Assembly (NCBI GenBank): GCA_013348725.1 | Contig: CP054689.1 | Span: forward strand, 1,600,501-1,664,500 | Source of the DNA: Ectothiorhodospiraceae bacterium 2226 | Lineage (GTDB): Bacteria > Pseudomonadota > Gammaproteobacteria > GCA-013348725 | Reading direction: 5' to 3' | Length of the DNA stretch: 64,000 nt | In this document: positions 1 to 9,108 of the stretch, in pieces | Numbering within the stretch: the first letter of the stretch is position 1 | Layout of the letters: every line of letters begins with the position of its first letter | Notes under the pieces: model-generated | Told to the model about the DNA's origin: nothing | Database searches by the model: none | The model's input: the letters and a program-made list of their open reading frames with translations, nothing else | Program-made: the position numbers and the translations under genes

Positions 1-2
1 TC

Positions 3-1193
3 GCGCGCACCTACGGCACGCCCTGCTACGTCTACTCCCGCGCCACGCTGGAGCGCCACTACCGCGCCTTCGAGTCGGCGCTGGGCGATCAGCCGCACCT
101 GGTCTGCTATGCGGTCAAAGCCAATTCCAACCTCGCGGTGCTGGGCGTGTTGGCGCGCCTCGGCGCCGGCTTCGACATCGTCTCGGCCGGCGAGCTGGAG
201 CGCGTGGTGCGCGCCGGGGGCGACCCGCGGCGCGTGGTGTTCTCGGGGGTGGGAAAGCGCGAGGACGAGATCGAGCGCGCGCTCGCCGCGCGCATCCGCT
301 GTTTCAACGTCGAATCGGCCGCCGAACTGGCGCGCATCGACGGGGTGGCGGCGCACCTCGGCTACCGGGCGCCGATCTCCATCCGCGTCAATCCGGACGT
401 CGATGCCCGCACCCATCCGTATATATCGACCGGTCTGCGCGACAACAAGTTCGGCGTGGCCATCGAGGAGGCGCTGGCGCTGTACCGCAGCGCGCGCCAG
501 CTCTCCAGCGTGGAGGTGGTGGGCGTGGACTGTCACATCGGCTCGCAGCTCACCGAACTCGCGCCCTTCCAGGACGCGCTGCAACGGGTGCTCGCGCTGG
601 TCGACCGGCTGCGCGAGGAGGGCTTCGCGATCCGCCACCTGGATGTCGGCGGGGGCCTGGGCATTCGCTACCAGGACGAGGCACCGCCCTCGCCGGCGGA
701 CTACGCCCGTGCCCTGCGCGAGGGACTGGCGGGGCGCGACCTCACCCTGTTCATCGAACCCGGACGCGCCATCGCGGGCAACGCGGGCGTGCTGCTGACG
801 CGCGTGGAATACCTCAAGTGCGGGCCGCACAAGAACTTCGCCGTCGTCGACGCGGCCATGAACGACCTGATGCGCCCGGCGCTGTACAACGCCTGGCAGG
901 CCATCGAGCCGGTGGAGGCGCGCGCGGACGTCGAGACCCGGACCTACGACGTGGTCGGGCCGGTGTGCGAGACCGGCGACTTCCTCGGCAAGGAGCGCGC
1001 GCTCGCGATTGCGGCGGGCGACCTGCTCGCGGTGCGTTCGGCGGGCGCTTACGGCTTCTCGATGAGTTCCAATTACAACAGCCGCCCGCGTGCCGCCGAG
1101 GTGATGGTGGACGGTGAGCGCCACCACCTGGTGCGCCGCCGCGAACGCCTGGAGGACCTCTGGGCGGGCGAGTCGCTGCTCCCGGAGGCCTGA
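3..1193 (+). CDS. lysA: Diaminopimelate decarboxylase (5' end missing)
   Basis: Decarboxylates meso-diaminopimelate to L-lysine, the last step of lysine synthesis, using PLP. The frame is open from base 3, so the start lies upstream of the window. About 396 residues are present against about 415 in the family, so only a short N-terminal piece is missing. The PLP lysine is in YAVKANSN near the left edge. GGGLGI, EPGRAI and CETGDF follow in the order expected for fold-type III decarboxylases (alanine racemase-type barrel, then beta domain). The stop overlaps the next start (TGATG), and with dapF two genes downstream this is a lysine/DAP operon. Confidence 0.96.
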   Translation, partial: ARTYGTPCYVYSRATLERHYRAFESALGDQPHLVCYAVKANSNLAVLGVLARLGAGFDIVSAGELERVVRAGGDPRRVVFSGVGKREDEIERALAARIRCFNVESAAELARIDGVAAHLGYRAPISIRVNPDVDARTHPYISTGLRDNKFGVAIEEALALYRSARQLSSVEVVGVDCHIGSQLTELAPFQDALQRVLALVDRLREEGFAIRHLDVGGGLGIRYQDEAPPSPADYARALREGLAGRDLTLFIEPGRAIAGNAGVLLTRVEYLKCGPHKNFAVVDAAMNDLMRPALYNAWQAIEPVEARADVETRTYDVVGPVCETGDFLGKERALAIAAGDLLAVRSAGAYGFSMSSNYNSRPRAAEVMVDGERHHLVRRRERLEDLWAGESLLPEA

Positions 1194-1867
1194 TGCAGCG
1201 CGTACCCGAACCGGAGCTGATGGACGATGCGGCGCAGGCGCGGGCTTACGCGGAGGCCGATTTCGCCGAGGCGCACGACGCCTTCGTGCGCCTGTACCTC
1301 GAGCGCTTCGGCGCGGCGCCGGACGGCTGGGTGCTGGATCTGGGCTGCGGCCCCGGCGACGTGACGCTGCGCTTCGCGCGCGCCTGTCCGCAGGTGCGGG
1401 TGCACGGGGTGGACGGCGCCGCCGCCATGCTGCGCCTGGGCACGGCGGCGGTGGAGGCCGCGGGCCTGGGCGAGCGGGTGACGCTGCTACAGGGGCATCT
1501 GCCGGGCGCGTCGCTGCCGCGCCCGCGGTATGACGCCGTGATCAGCAACAGCCTGTTGCACCATCTGGCCGAGCCCGGCGTGTTGTGGGCCAGCGCGCGG
1601 CGCTTCGGTGCACCGGGCGCGCCGCTGTTCGTGATGGATTTGCTGCGCCCGGCCGACCCCGCTGAGCTGGAGGCCCTGGTGGCGCGCTACGCCGCCGATG
1701 CCCCGCCCGTGCTGCGGCGCGACTTCGCCGCCTCGCTGGCGGCGGCCTACCGGGTCGACGAGGTGCGCGCGCAGCTGGCCGCGGCGGGCCTCGCCGGCTT
1801 CACGGTGGAGGCCGTCAGCGACCGGCACTGGGTCGCCTGGGGCCGGCTGCCGGAGGCCGCGTCATGA
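1193..1867 (+). CDS. Class I SAM-dependent methyltransferase
   Basis: 224-residue Rossmann methyltransferase. Motif I is [16 protein letters not shown] at about residues 47-62, with a following acidic motif (VHGVDGA) and NSLLHHL as motif IV. The start ATG overlaps the lysA stop and the end overlaps dapF by 4 bases (ATGA), so it is translated as part of the lysine operon. The substrate cannot be read from the sequence. Its position between two DAP-pathway genes does not by itself imply a role in lysine metabolism. Confidence 0.85.
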   Translation: MQRVPEPELMDDAAQARAYAEADFAEAHDAFVRLYLERFGAAPDGWVLDLGCGPGDVTLRFARACPQVRVHGVDGAAAMLRLGTAAVEAAGLGERVTLLQGHLPGASLPRPRYDAVISNSLLHHLAEPGVLWASARRFGAPGAPLFVMDLLRPADPAELEALVARYAADAPPVLRRDFAASLAAAYRVDEVRAQLAAAGLAGFTVEAVSDRHWVAWGRLPEAAS

Positions 1868-2697
1868 GCGCGGTGCGCTTCAGCAAGATGCACGGCCTGG
1901 GCAACGACTTCGTGGTGTTCGACGCCGTGCGCCAGCGCCTCGAGCTCACGCCGGAGGTGGTACGCCGCCTCGCCGACCGGCACGAGGGCATCGGCTGCGA
2001 CCAGGTGCTGGTGGTCGAGCCGGCGCGCACGGCGGACGCCGATTTCCGCTATCGCATCTACAATGCCGACGGCGGGGAGGTGGAGCAGTGCGGCAACGGG
2101 GCCCGCTGCTTCGCCCGCTTCGTGCAGCGCGAGGGCCTGTCGACCCAGCACCGCCTGCGCGTCGAGACCGCCGGCGGGCCGATCACCCTGATCCTCGAGG
2201 ACGACGGCGAGGTCACGGTCGATATGGGCGCGCCGCGGCTCGCGCCCGCCGAGATTCCGTTCAAGGCCGAGGCCCAGGCGCCCGATTATGAACTCGAGGT
2301 GGACGGGCGCAGCTACCGTATCGGCGCCGTCTCCATGGGCAACCCGCACGCCGTGCTGCGGGTGGACGACCTCGAGGCGGCGCCGGTCCCGACGCTGGGT
2401 CCGCGCATCGAGGCGCATCCGCGCTTCCCGCGCCGCGTCAACGTCGGCTTCATGCAGGTGCTGGACCGCACGCACCTGCGCCTGCGCGTCTACGAGCGCG
2501 GCGCGGGTGAGACCCGCGCCTGCGGCACCGGCGCCTGCGCCGCGGTGGTGGCGGGCCGGCTGCAGGGGCTGCTTGACGAGACAGTGGAGGTGCAGTTGCC
2601 GGGGGGGCGGCTGCGGATACGGTGGCAAGGGGACGCGGCGCCGGTATGGATGACCGGCCCCGCCGTGCATGTCTACGAGGGGCGTATCGAACTATGA
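1864..2697 (+). CDS. dapF: Diaminopimelate epimerase
   Basis: Interconverts LL- and meso-diaminopimelate with two cysteines acting as acid and base, supplying meso-DAP for lysine and peptidoglycan. At 277 residues it is full length. It begins [11 protein letters not shown], typical of DapF. The two catalytic cysteines lie in QCGNGARCF (about residue 76) and ACGTGACA (about 220), in the two pseudo-symmetric halves. It overlaps the upstream methyltransferase and the downstream DUF484 gene by 4 bases each (ATGA), consistent with translational coupling. Confidence 0.97.
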   Translation: MSAVRFSKMHGLGNDFVVFDAVRQRLELTPEVVRRLADRHEGIGCDQVLVVEPARTADADFRYRIYNADGGEVEQCGNGARCFARFVQREGLSTQHRLRVETAGGPITLILEDDGEVTVDMGAPRLAPAEIPFKAEAQAPDYELEVDGRSYRIGAVSMGNPHAVLRVDDLEAAPVPTLGPRIEAHPRFPRRVNVGFMQVLDRTHLRLRVYERGAGETRACGTGACAAVVAGRLQGLLDETVEVQLPGGRLRIRWQGDAAPVWMTGPAVHVYEGRIEL

Positions 2698-3410
2698 GCA
2701 GCAAACCCGCAAGCGAACCCGCGACCGCCGCGCCACCGATCGGCGACAAAGAGGTGGTGCGCTATCTGCGCCAGACGCCGGACTTCTTCGCCCGTCACAG
2801 CGAGCTGCTCACCGAGCTCACCCTGCCGCACGCCGTCAACGGCAAGGCGGTGTCGCTCATCGAACACCAGGTCGCCATCCTGCAGGAGCAGCGCACGGAG
2901 CTGAAGCGGCGCCTCGACGGCCTGCTCGCCATCGCCGCCGAGAACGACCGCCTGCATTCCCGCCTGCACGAGTTCACCTTGCTGTTGCTCGGGGCGCGCG
3001 GCCCGCGCAGCCTGATCGACGCCCTGAGCGGCGGGCTGCAGCGCTTGTTCGAGGCCGAGCCGGTGGTGCTGCTCGCGCCGGCGCGCCCCGCGCACCCCGA
3101 GCTTGCGCCGCGGGTGCAGATCGCCGAGCCCGACAGCCCGGCGCACCAATGGTATACCCGGGTGCTGAAGGGCGGCGTGCCGGTGTGCGGCTACCTGCAA
3201 CCCGAGCAGGTGCAATACGTGTTCGGGCGCGAGCGCAGCACGGCCGTGGCCTCGGCCGCCCTGGTCCCCCTGGTCGACGGCGAGCGCACGCTGGCCCTGC
3301 TCGCGCTGCCGAGCCCCGATGCCGAGCGCTTCAACCCGCGCAAGAGCACCGACTTCATCGCCCAGCTCGGCCGCTTGATCGCGCGGGGCCTGGCCCCGTA
3401 CTGGAGCTGA
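2694..3410 (+). CDS. DUF484 family protein
   Basis: 238 residues from an ATG that overlaps the dapF stop. An in-frame ATG exists further upstream, but the overlapping start fits the spacing of the operon. It starts with a short Ala/Pro-rich tail. The conserved [16 protein letters not shown] block and a coiled-coil stretch ([19 protein letters not shown]) follow, and then a GAF-like C-terminal region. Members of this family sit between dapF and xerC in many gammaproteobacteria. Their biochemical role is unknown, and nothing here adds to it. Confidence 0.9.
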   Translation: MSSKPASEPATAAPPIGDKEVVRYLRQTPDFFARHSELLTELTLPHAVNGKAVSLIEHQVAILQEQRTELKRRLDGLLAIAAENDRLHSRLHEFTLLLLGARGPRSLIDALSGGLQRLFEAEPVVLLAPARPAHPELAPRVQIAEPDSPAHQWYTRVLKGGVPVCGYLQPEQVQYVFGRERSTAVASAALVPLVDGERTLALLALPSPDAERFNPRKSTDFIAQLGRLIARGLAPYWS

Positions 3411-3411
3411 C

Positions 3412-4359
3412 GTGGAGCCCAGTCAGCGGGCCTGGGTGGAACGCTTCATCACCCACTTGCGGGTCGAGCGGCGCCTCTCGCCGCACACCCAAGCGGCCTA
3501 CCGGCGCGACCTCGACACCCTGGTCGCCTACTGCGACAGCATCGGGCGCGCGGACTGGGCCGCGCTCAGCGTGCACGACGTGCGCGGCTTCGTCGGCTGG
3601 CGTCACCGCAGCGGCCAGGGCGGTCGCAGCGTGCAGCGCGCCCTCTCCGCGCTGCGTTCCTTCTACGTCTATCTGATGCGCGAGGGGACGGCCACGCGCA
3701 ACCCCGGCGCGGACGTGGCGGCACCCAAGTCGCCGCGCAAGCTTCCGCGCGCGCTGGATGTCGACCAGGTCGGGCGTCTGCTGGCGCCGGTGCCCGGCGG
3801 GACGCGTCCGGAGCTGGCGGCGCGCGATGCCGCGCTGCTGGAGCTGTTTTATTCCTCCGGGCTGCGCCTCGCCGAGCTGGTCGGCCTGAATCTCGACGAT
3901 CTGGACCTCGCCGAGGGGCTGGTGCGCGTGCGCGGCAAGGGGGCCAAGACCCGGGTGGTGCCGGTGGGCCGTGCCGCCCGCCAGGCACTCAAAGGCTGGC
4001 TGGCGCTGCGGCCGGTGATGGCGGGCGCCGCCGAAACCGCATTGTTCGTGAGCGCCCACGGGCGGCGCCTGTCGCCGCGCGCGGTGCAGCAGCGCCTGGA
4101 GGCGCGGGCCGCCGCGCAGGGCCTGGAGCTGCGCGTGCACCCCCATATGCTGCGCCACTCCATGGCCAGTCACGTGCTCGAGTCCAGCGGCGATCTGCGC
4201 GCGGTGCAGGAACTGCTGGGCCACGCGGATATCGCCACCACGCAGATCTACACTCACCTCGACTTCCAACATCTCGCGCGCGTGTACGACCGCGCCCATC
4301 CACGTGCGCGGCGCAAGGCGGCGGCCGCCCCCGCCCCGGCACCCGAGGACGAGGAGTAG
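3412..4359 (+). CDS. xerC: Tyrosine recombinase XerC
   Basis: Site-specific recombinase that, with XerD, resolves chromosome dimers at dif. 315 residues from a GTG start two bases after the DUF484 stop. It has an N-terminal SAM-like DNA-binding domain (residues 1-100) and a catalytic domain. All active-site residues are visible: R152 (SSGLRLAEL), K176 (RGKGAKTR), H245 and R248 (HPHMLRHS), H271 ([10 protein letters not shown]) and the nucleophile Y280 (IYTHLD). The C-terminal tail is unusually Ala/Pro-rich and acidic. It is the last gene of the lysA-dapF-DUF484-xerC run. Confidence 0.96.
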   Translation: MEPSQRAWVERFITHLRVERRLSPHTQAAYRRDLDTLVAYCDSIGRADWAALSVHDVRGFVGWRHRSGQGGRSVQRALSALRSFYVYLMREGTATRNPGADVAAPKSPRKLPRALDVDQVGRLLAPVPGGTRPELAARDAALLELFYSSGLRLAELVGLNLDDLDLAEGLVRVRGKGAKTRVVPVGRAARQALKGWLALRPVMAGAAETALFVSAHGRRLSPRAVQQRLEARAAAQGLELRVHPHMLRHSMASHVLESSGDLRAVQELLGHADIATTQIYTHLDFQHLARVYDRAHPRARRKAAAAPAPAPEDEE

Positions 4360-4506
4360 GCTAGCCGCGCGAAGGTCACCAAGCACCGGTAGCCGCCGCC
4401 ATCCTCGGCTGCCTGTCCTTCGTGTTCTTCGGGGCGCGCGTCGGCCCGGTCGGGTTCTCCCGTCGGGGCCAGGCACGCCCCCTCACTGCTGCGAGTCAAT
4501 CCCAAC

Positions 4507-5130
4507 ATGGAAGCGGAAACGGCACAGGCCTGCGCGGCGGTGGCGGCCGAACTGGAGCGCGCAGGCTGGGCGGTGCAGCCCGATTTTCTGCCCGCGGACG
4601 AGGTGGCGGCGCTGGCCGACGAGGTCTTGGCTTACTGGGCGCAGGGCGAGTTTCGCCCCGCCGGCGTCGGCCATGGCGCGGAGCTACGTCTGCGCACGGA
4701 CGTGCGTCAGGACCACGTGCACTGGCTGGTGCCGGAGGACGCCACCCCCGCGCAGCGGCGCTATCTGGCGCGCATGGAGACCCTGCGCCGCACCCTGAAC
4801 GAGCGGCTGCTGCTGGGCTTGTTCGAGTTCGAGGGTCATTTCGCGCTGTATCCCCCGGGGGCGTTCTACCGCACCCACCTCGATCAGTTTCGCGGCGTGG
4901 AGGAGCGCCTCGTCTCCTGCGTGGTGTACCTCAATCGGGATTGGCGGCCGGCCGACGGCGGCGGCCTGCGCCTGTATCTGGAGGCGCCCGACCGCACGCC
5001 GTACGTCGACGTCGAACCGCGCGCGGGTACCCTGGCCTGTTTCCTGAGCGGGCAGTTCTACCACGAGGTGCGGCCCACCGCCGCGCCGCGGCTCAGTCTC
5101 ACCGGTTGGTTTCGCCGCCGCCTGCTGTAG
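4507..5130 (+). CDS. 2-oxoglutarate/Fe(II)-dependent oxygenase (prolyl 4-hydroxylase-like)
   Basis: 207 residues with a P4Hc-type double-stranded beta helix in the C-terminal half. The iron ligands read as H and D in FYRTHLDQF, with the distal H in CFLSGQFYHEVRPT. The 2-oxoglutarate-binding Arg is in RLSLTGWFRRR. Such enzymes hydroxylate protein or small-molecule substrates; which one is unknown here. It stands alone, with 147 unremarkable bases separating it from xerC and a DUF2845 gene downstream. Confidence 0.85.
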   Translation: MEAETAQACAAVAAELERAGWAVQPDFLPADEVAALADEVLAYWAQGEFRPAGVGHGAELRLRTDVRQDHVHWLVPEDATPAQRRYLARMETLRRTLNERLLLGLFEFEGHFALYPPGAFYRTHLDQFRGVEERLVSCVVYLNRDWRPADGGGLRLYLEAPDRTPYVDVEPRAGTLACFLSGQFYHEVRPTAAPRLSLTGWFRRRLL

Positions 5131-5261
5131 CGCCATGCACGTCGTTGCGGATGCGTGATGAATGTCACGGCTTCGTACGGCGGGGGCAGCGCGCATAGGC
5201 TACGTTTTGAGCAGGGAAGCCGCACAGGCGGCGGCCCCCCGTGCACCGGACGGAGAGGGCG

Positions 5262-5825
5262 ATGCATCGCAGGTTGGCAATTGCGCTGCTGGGGCTCTTG
5301 GGCTGGGCGTTCAGCGCCGCGGCGGAGGCCGGTCTGCGCTGCGACGGACGGCTGGTGCAACTCGGCGACCGTCAGTACGACGTGCTGAGTCTGTGCGGGG
5401 AGCCGGACTACCAGACGCCGCTCTACGCCTCGGCGCACCCGTATCTGCTGGTGCCGCAGGTGGAGGAGTGGCAGTACAACTTCGGCCCGCATCGCTTCAT
5501 CCGCATCCTGCGCTTTCAGGACGGGCGCCTGACGCAGATTCGCACCGGCGGTTATGGCTACCACGCGCCGGCGCGTGAGCGCTGCCCGCCGCAGACCCTG
5601 CGCCGCGGTTTGAGCGTGATCGAGTTGCTGGGACGCTGCGGCGAACCGGACCACCGTGAGCTCCGCAGCGAGCAATACCTGTTCGATCATCGGCGTCACC
5701 CGCCGATCAGCGTGGCCGTGCCGGTGGAGGATTGGTACTACGAATTCGGTCCCGGCCAGTTCTACCGGGTGGTGCGCCTGGTCGACGGCCAGGTCGTCGC
5801 CGTCGACACGGGTCGTCGGCGCTAG
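5262..5825 (+). CDS. DUF2845 domain protein, secreted, two tandem copies
   Basis: 187 residues from an ATG preceded by GGAGAG; a GTG 21 bases upstream is the alternative start. It has a signal peptide (RRLAIALLGLLGWAFSAAAEA). Two related blocks follow: RCDGRLVQLGDRQYDVLSLC with GEPDY, and later RRGLSVIELLGRCGEPDH. Each is followed by a Trp/Tyr-rich strand (EEWQYNFGP, EDWYYEFGP), so this looks like an internal duplication of the DUF2845 fold. Function unknown; probably periplasmic. Four copies of an 11-base repeat begin right after the stop. Confidence 0.8.
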   Translation: MHRRLAIALLGLLGWAFSAAAEAGLRCDGRLVQLGDRQYDVLSLCGEPDYQTPLYASAHPYLLVPQVEEWQYNFGPHRFIRILRFQDGRLTQIRTGGYGYHAPARERCPPQTLRRGLSVIELLGRCGEPDHRELRSEQYLFDHRRHPPISVAVPVEDWYYEFGPGQFYRVVRLVDGQVVAVDTGRRR

Positions 5826-5826
5826 C

Positions 5827-5870
5827 AGCAGTCTGGCAGCAGTCTGGCAGCAGTCTGGCAGAAGCCTGGC
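5827..5870 (+). repeat. 11-bp tandem repeat (AGCAGTCTGGC x3 plus one degenerate copy)
   Basis: Three perfect copies of AGCAGTCTGGC (5827-5837, 5838-5848, 5849-5859) are followed by a copy with two changes (5860-5870). The array starts one base after the TAG stop of the DUF2845 gene. It could arise by slippage and may vary in copy number between strains. No hairpin is evident. Confidence 0.9.
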
Positions 5871-6041
5871 GGGGGCCGGGCAGAGGTCTGAAACAATCTC
5901 TTCTGGATTTCTCAGCCCAAGCGAAGCGAGTAGCGTGGTTCCGCTTGGCTTCCCCTGGCGGACGGCGCGCAGCACCCCATCCGCAGCATCATCGGCCGGC
6001 GCGCTCGCGCCGCGCAAACGACGTGAGGAGGAAGATGGGCC

Positions 6042-8063
6042 ATGGAGCAGGCCAAGGCGCGCATGTGCGCGGGCGGACTGGTGTTGGGGGCGTTGCTGGC
6101 CCTGGGGCAGGCGAGCGCCGAGCATGCCCCGGATCCGCGCTGGGAGTGGCGCAACCCGCTGCCCCAGGGCGGCGCAATCGGCTGCGTGGCGAGCGGCCCC
6201 GAGGGCTGGCTGGCGGTGGCCGAGGGCGGCGCCTTGTTGCGGGCCGAACCCGACGCCGCCGCCTGGCAACTCGCTGACGACCACGAGCTTCCCGCCGCCC
6301 GGCATTGCACGGCGATGGCGCAGGGTGCCGACCGCTGGTTGGTCGCGCTGCAGGAGGGCTATCAACGCGGCCGGCTGTTCCACTCGGCCGACGGGCGGGC
6401 GTGGGCGCCCGCCGCCGAGGGTCAATTCCATGGTCTGCTGCATCACGACGGCCAGTTCATCGCGGTGGGCGAACGGCCTTCCGAGTCGCGCGAGCCGGGG
6501 GTCGAGCCGCAGGGCATGATCGCCACCTCGGGCGATGGCGCGCATTGGGATGCGCCGGTCGACGTCGAGGCGCCGCTGCGCGATGTGACCGCCGGCGCGG
6601 GCCGCTATGTGGCGGTGGGCGGCGCCGGTGCGGTGTTCACCTCCACCGATACGGTGGCCTGGGCGCCGGCCGAGAGTGGCACCGACCACTGGTTGTACGC
6701 CGTGGCTTACGGCGTGGATCGCTTCGTGGCGGTGGGGGCCGCCGGTACCGTGCTCGCCTCGGCCGACGGCGAGCAGTGGCAGGCGGTGGACAGTGGCACC
6801 GAGCAGACGCTCTACGCCGTGCACTACGCCGAGGACCGTTTCGTGGCGGTGGGCAGCGAGGGCGTGGTGCTGGAGTCGCGCGACGGCCTGGCGTGGTCCG
6901 GCGAACGGCTGGCGCGCGGCGCCACGCTGTATGCGCTGGCCGGCGACGGCGACGCCCTGGTGGCGGTCGGCGAGGCCGGCGAGATCTACACCCACCGCGC
7001 GGCCGACCCTTGGCGCGCCGGCACGCACAAGGCGAGCGGCGCCGATACCCCCTATCGCCACCTGCGTCGCGTGGCCGCCGGCCCCCGCGGCTTGGTCGCG
7101 GTGGGCAGCGCCGCCACCGTGCTGCACTCGGCCGACGGCTCGGCGTGGAGCGCGCGCCGGGTCGGCACCGAGGCGGATCTGTGGGGCGTGGCCTACGGCG
7201 ACGGCGCCTACGTGGCGGTCGGCTCCGCGGGTGCGGTACTGCGCTCGGTCGACGGGCTGACCTGGGCCCTGCACCGCGCCGGCGGCGAACTGGCCTCGGT
7301 GGTGCATGGCGCGCCGGGGTTCGTGGCCGTGGGCGGCGGCGGGCGCATCGAGCGATCGGCGGACGGCGTGCAGTGGGAGGAAGTCGCAAGCGACACCCGC
7401 GCGCGGCTGTTCGACGTGGCCTACGGCGCGCAGGGCTACGTCGCAGTGGGCGAGGACGGCGTGCTGTTGCACGCCGCCGATGGTGCCGCCTGGGAGCGTC
7501 GTTCGAGCGGGACCTGGGGCCCCCTGACGCGGGTCGCCTGGGGCAACGGCCGGTACCTCGCGCTGGCGCCCGACAACGGCTTCACGCAGGTGCTGCACTC
7601 GGAGGATGGCCGCTTGTGGAACATCGTGGCAGAGGTCGGGGGGGAACTTCAGGAGTTGGCTTACGACGGCGACGCCGAGCAGTTCGTTGCCAGTGGCGTG
7701 GCGCGCGGAGGAGACATCGCGTTGCACGTAAGCCCCGACGGCGCGCAATGGCACACCCATTCCCTTCTTGCCAATCAGGTCCGCTCGCTGGTCGCAGCGG
7801 GCGGCGCTTTGATCGGCGTGGGCGACTACGAGCGCATCCTGCAGGCAGGGGCGTACGAGGCCGGCGAGACCGGCCAGCCGCACGAGGAATCGGAGACACC
7901 CCCGCCGGACCCTGCGGGGTTGCCGGACGTGAACGCACCGGCGGCGCAGGCGGGATGCACCGCGGGCGCTCCCCAGCGCACAGACGCCATCCTGCTCACG
8001 TTGGTGCTCAGCGCCGCGCTCTATCTCCTGGGCGGTCGACCGCGCGTCCGTCTCAGAAGATGA
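6042..8063 (+). CDS. Secreted YCF48/BNR-type beta-propeller protein with C-terminal sorting tag
   Basis: 673 residues with GAGGAGG about 10 bases before the ATG. A signal peptide (GGLVLGALLALGQASA) leads into more than ten repeats of about 40 residues with the pattern LYAVAYG-x-RFVAVG-x-GTVL-x-S-x-DG-x-W, as in YCF48-like and sialidase (BNR/Asp-box) propellers. This implies two propellers or one large one. The C-terminus has a Pro/Glu-rich linker, a single Cys (QAGCTAG), an Asp (RTDAIL), a hydrophobic helix and a basic end (RVRLRR). That layout resembles JDVT-CTERM-like processing tags; the match is by eye. Ligand or partner unknown. The 3' end overlaps a small antisense gene. Confidence 0.8.
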   Translation: MEQAKARMCAGGLVLGALLALGQASAEHAPDPRWEWRNPLPQGGAIGCVASGPEGWLAVAEGGALLRAEPDAAAWQLADDHELPAARHCTAMAQGADRWLVALQEGYQRGRLFHSADGRAWAPAAEGQFHGLLHHDGQFIAVGERPSESREPGVEPQGMIATSGDGAHWDAPVDVEAPLRDVTAGAGRYVAVGGAGAVFTSTDTVAWAPAESGTDHWLYAVAYGVDRFVAVGAAGTVLASADGEQWQAVDSGTEQTLYAVHYAEDRFVAVGSEGVVLESRDGLAWSGERLARGATLYALAGDGDALVAVGEAGEIYTHRAADPWRAGTHKASGADTPYRHLRRVAAGPRGLVAVGSAATVLHSADGSAWSARRVGTEADLWGVAYGDGAYVAVGSAGAVLRSVDGLTWALHRAGGELASVVHGAPGFVAVGGGGRIERSADGVQWEEVASDTRARLFDVAYGAQGYVAVGEDGVLLHAADGAAWERRSSGTWGPLTRVAWGNGRYLALAPDNGFTQVLHSEDGRLWNIVAEVGGELQELAYDGDAEQFVASGVARGGDIALHVSPDGAQWHTHSLLANQVRSLVAAGGALIGVGDYERILQAGAYEAGETGQPHEESETPPPDPAGLPDVNAPAAQAGCTAGAPQRTDAILLTLVLSAALYLLGGRPRVRLRR

Positions 8064-8151
8064 GGCCCAGAACGCCGAGCACGACCAGCAGCCCGATGAC
8101 GAAGATTACCGATGCGATCCATAACAGCACTTTCAACGGATGACCCTCCAT
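8053..8151 (-). CDS. Small single-pass membrane protein (27-32 aa)
   Basis: Short reading frame on the minus strand in the gap between the propeller gene and the ion channel. From ATG at 8151 it encodes 32 residues. From an in-frame TTG at 8136, preceded by GGAGGG with 7 bases spacing, it encodes 27. The product is almost entirely one hydrophobic helix (LLWIASVIFVIGLLVVLGVL) with a single Lys before it, so it would insert in the inner membrane. The good ribosome-binding site and the strand-specific hydrophobicity argue for a real gene. Function unknown. It overlaps the last 11 bases of the convergent propeller gene. Confidence 0.5.
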   Translation of the reverse strand: MEGHPLKVLLWIASVIFVIGLLVVLGVLGLIF

Positions 8152-8205
8152 GTGCGTCCACTGCCGGCCTCAGTGTAGGTGGCTATGCCGACATAATCCA
8201 AAAGC

Positions 8206-8982
8206 TTACTCGCTCCCCTCGGGCGCCGGCGGGAGTTGCCGGCGCAGGGCTTGGATTTGGGCGTGGAGCGCGTTGATGCTCTCGGCGGCGCCGGCGGTCG
8301 CCACGGTGGCGCGCGCGTCGCTGCCGATGAAGAACGCGGCGAACGCGGCGGTGAGGTAGCCGAACACGGCAAAGCCGTAGGCCGCCAACACCAGCGTGAG
8401 CAGGCGTCCTTCCGGGGTCTGCGGCCAGAAGTCCGAACCCAGCGAGGTGATCAGCATGGACGTCCACCACAGCGCTTCGCCGTAATTGCGTAGCTCCGGC
8501 TCGAGGGTATACATGCCGGCCGCCCCGACCAGCACGACGATGGCCGTTAACGTAATGACGTAGCCGAAGCCGCGCCGGCTCATGCTCGTGCGCAGGTTGC
8601 GCATGCCGCGGTTGAGCGAACTCAGGACACGCACCAGGCGCAGCCCCCGCGCGGCGCGCGCCACGCGCAGCACCCGCACCACGCGCAGCATGCGCAGCGC
8701 GGGCAGCAGCAGGGCGATTGCCGTCAGCCAGTTGCTGCGCAGATACCGCAGGCGCCGGTCAGCGAGCACGAAGCGCAAGGCGAACTCGAAAATGAAGGTG
8801 ATCCAGATCGCCGTGACGACCTGCTGCCAGATGGGCGAGAGCCCCGCGGTGAACTCCACCACCAGCAGTACCAACCAGACGAAGCCGAGCACCAACATGG
8901 GCATCTCCATCCACTCCTCGACCTGCTCGAGCAGTTCACGTCGTGTGCGGTTCAGCTCCTCGTGCTCCTCCTCCATGTTCAT
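8206..8982 (-). CDS. Voltage-gated-like ion channel with atypical pore motif
   Basis: 258 residues from an ATG preceded by GGGAGAGGG. It has an acidic N-terminus and six hydrophobic segments. An arginine-rich fourth segment (MLRVVRVLRVARAARGLRLVR) resembles a voltage sensor. A pore loop between S5 and S6 reads MLITSLGSDFWPQTPEG where potassium channels carry TVGYG. A C-terminal helix with coiled-coil character (INALHAQIQALRRQL) could drive tetramerisation. The fold is the ion-transport family; the pore motif gives no clear selectivity call. It is divergent from the radical SAM gene. Confidence 0.85.
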   Translation of the reverse strand: MNMEEEHEELNRTRRELLEQVEEWMEMPMLVLGFVWLVLLVVEFTAGLSPIWQQVVTAIWITFIFEFALRFVLADRRLRYLRSNWLTAIALLLPALRMLRVVRVLRVARAARGLRLVRVLSSLNRGMRNLRTSMSRRGFGYVITLTAIVVLVGAAGMYTLEPELRNYGEALWWTSMLITSLGSDFWPQTPEGRLLTLVLAAYGFAVFGYLTAAFAAFFIGSDARATVATAGAAESINALHAQIQALRRQLPPAPEGSE

Positions 8983-9108
8983 TGCCCTCTCCCGCTGATG
9001 CGCCTGCGCTCGAGTATAGGAAGGCACGGTGCGGCGCCGCCGGTGGATGCGGCGCCGGGGCGGTTGTATGGTGGGGGATTGCGCCACCCAACTTCAGCCA
9101 GAGCCGAC

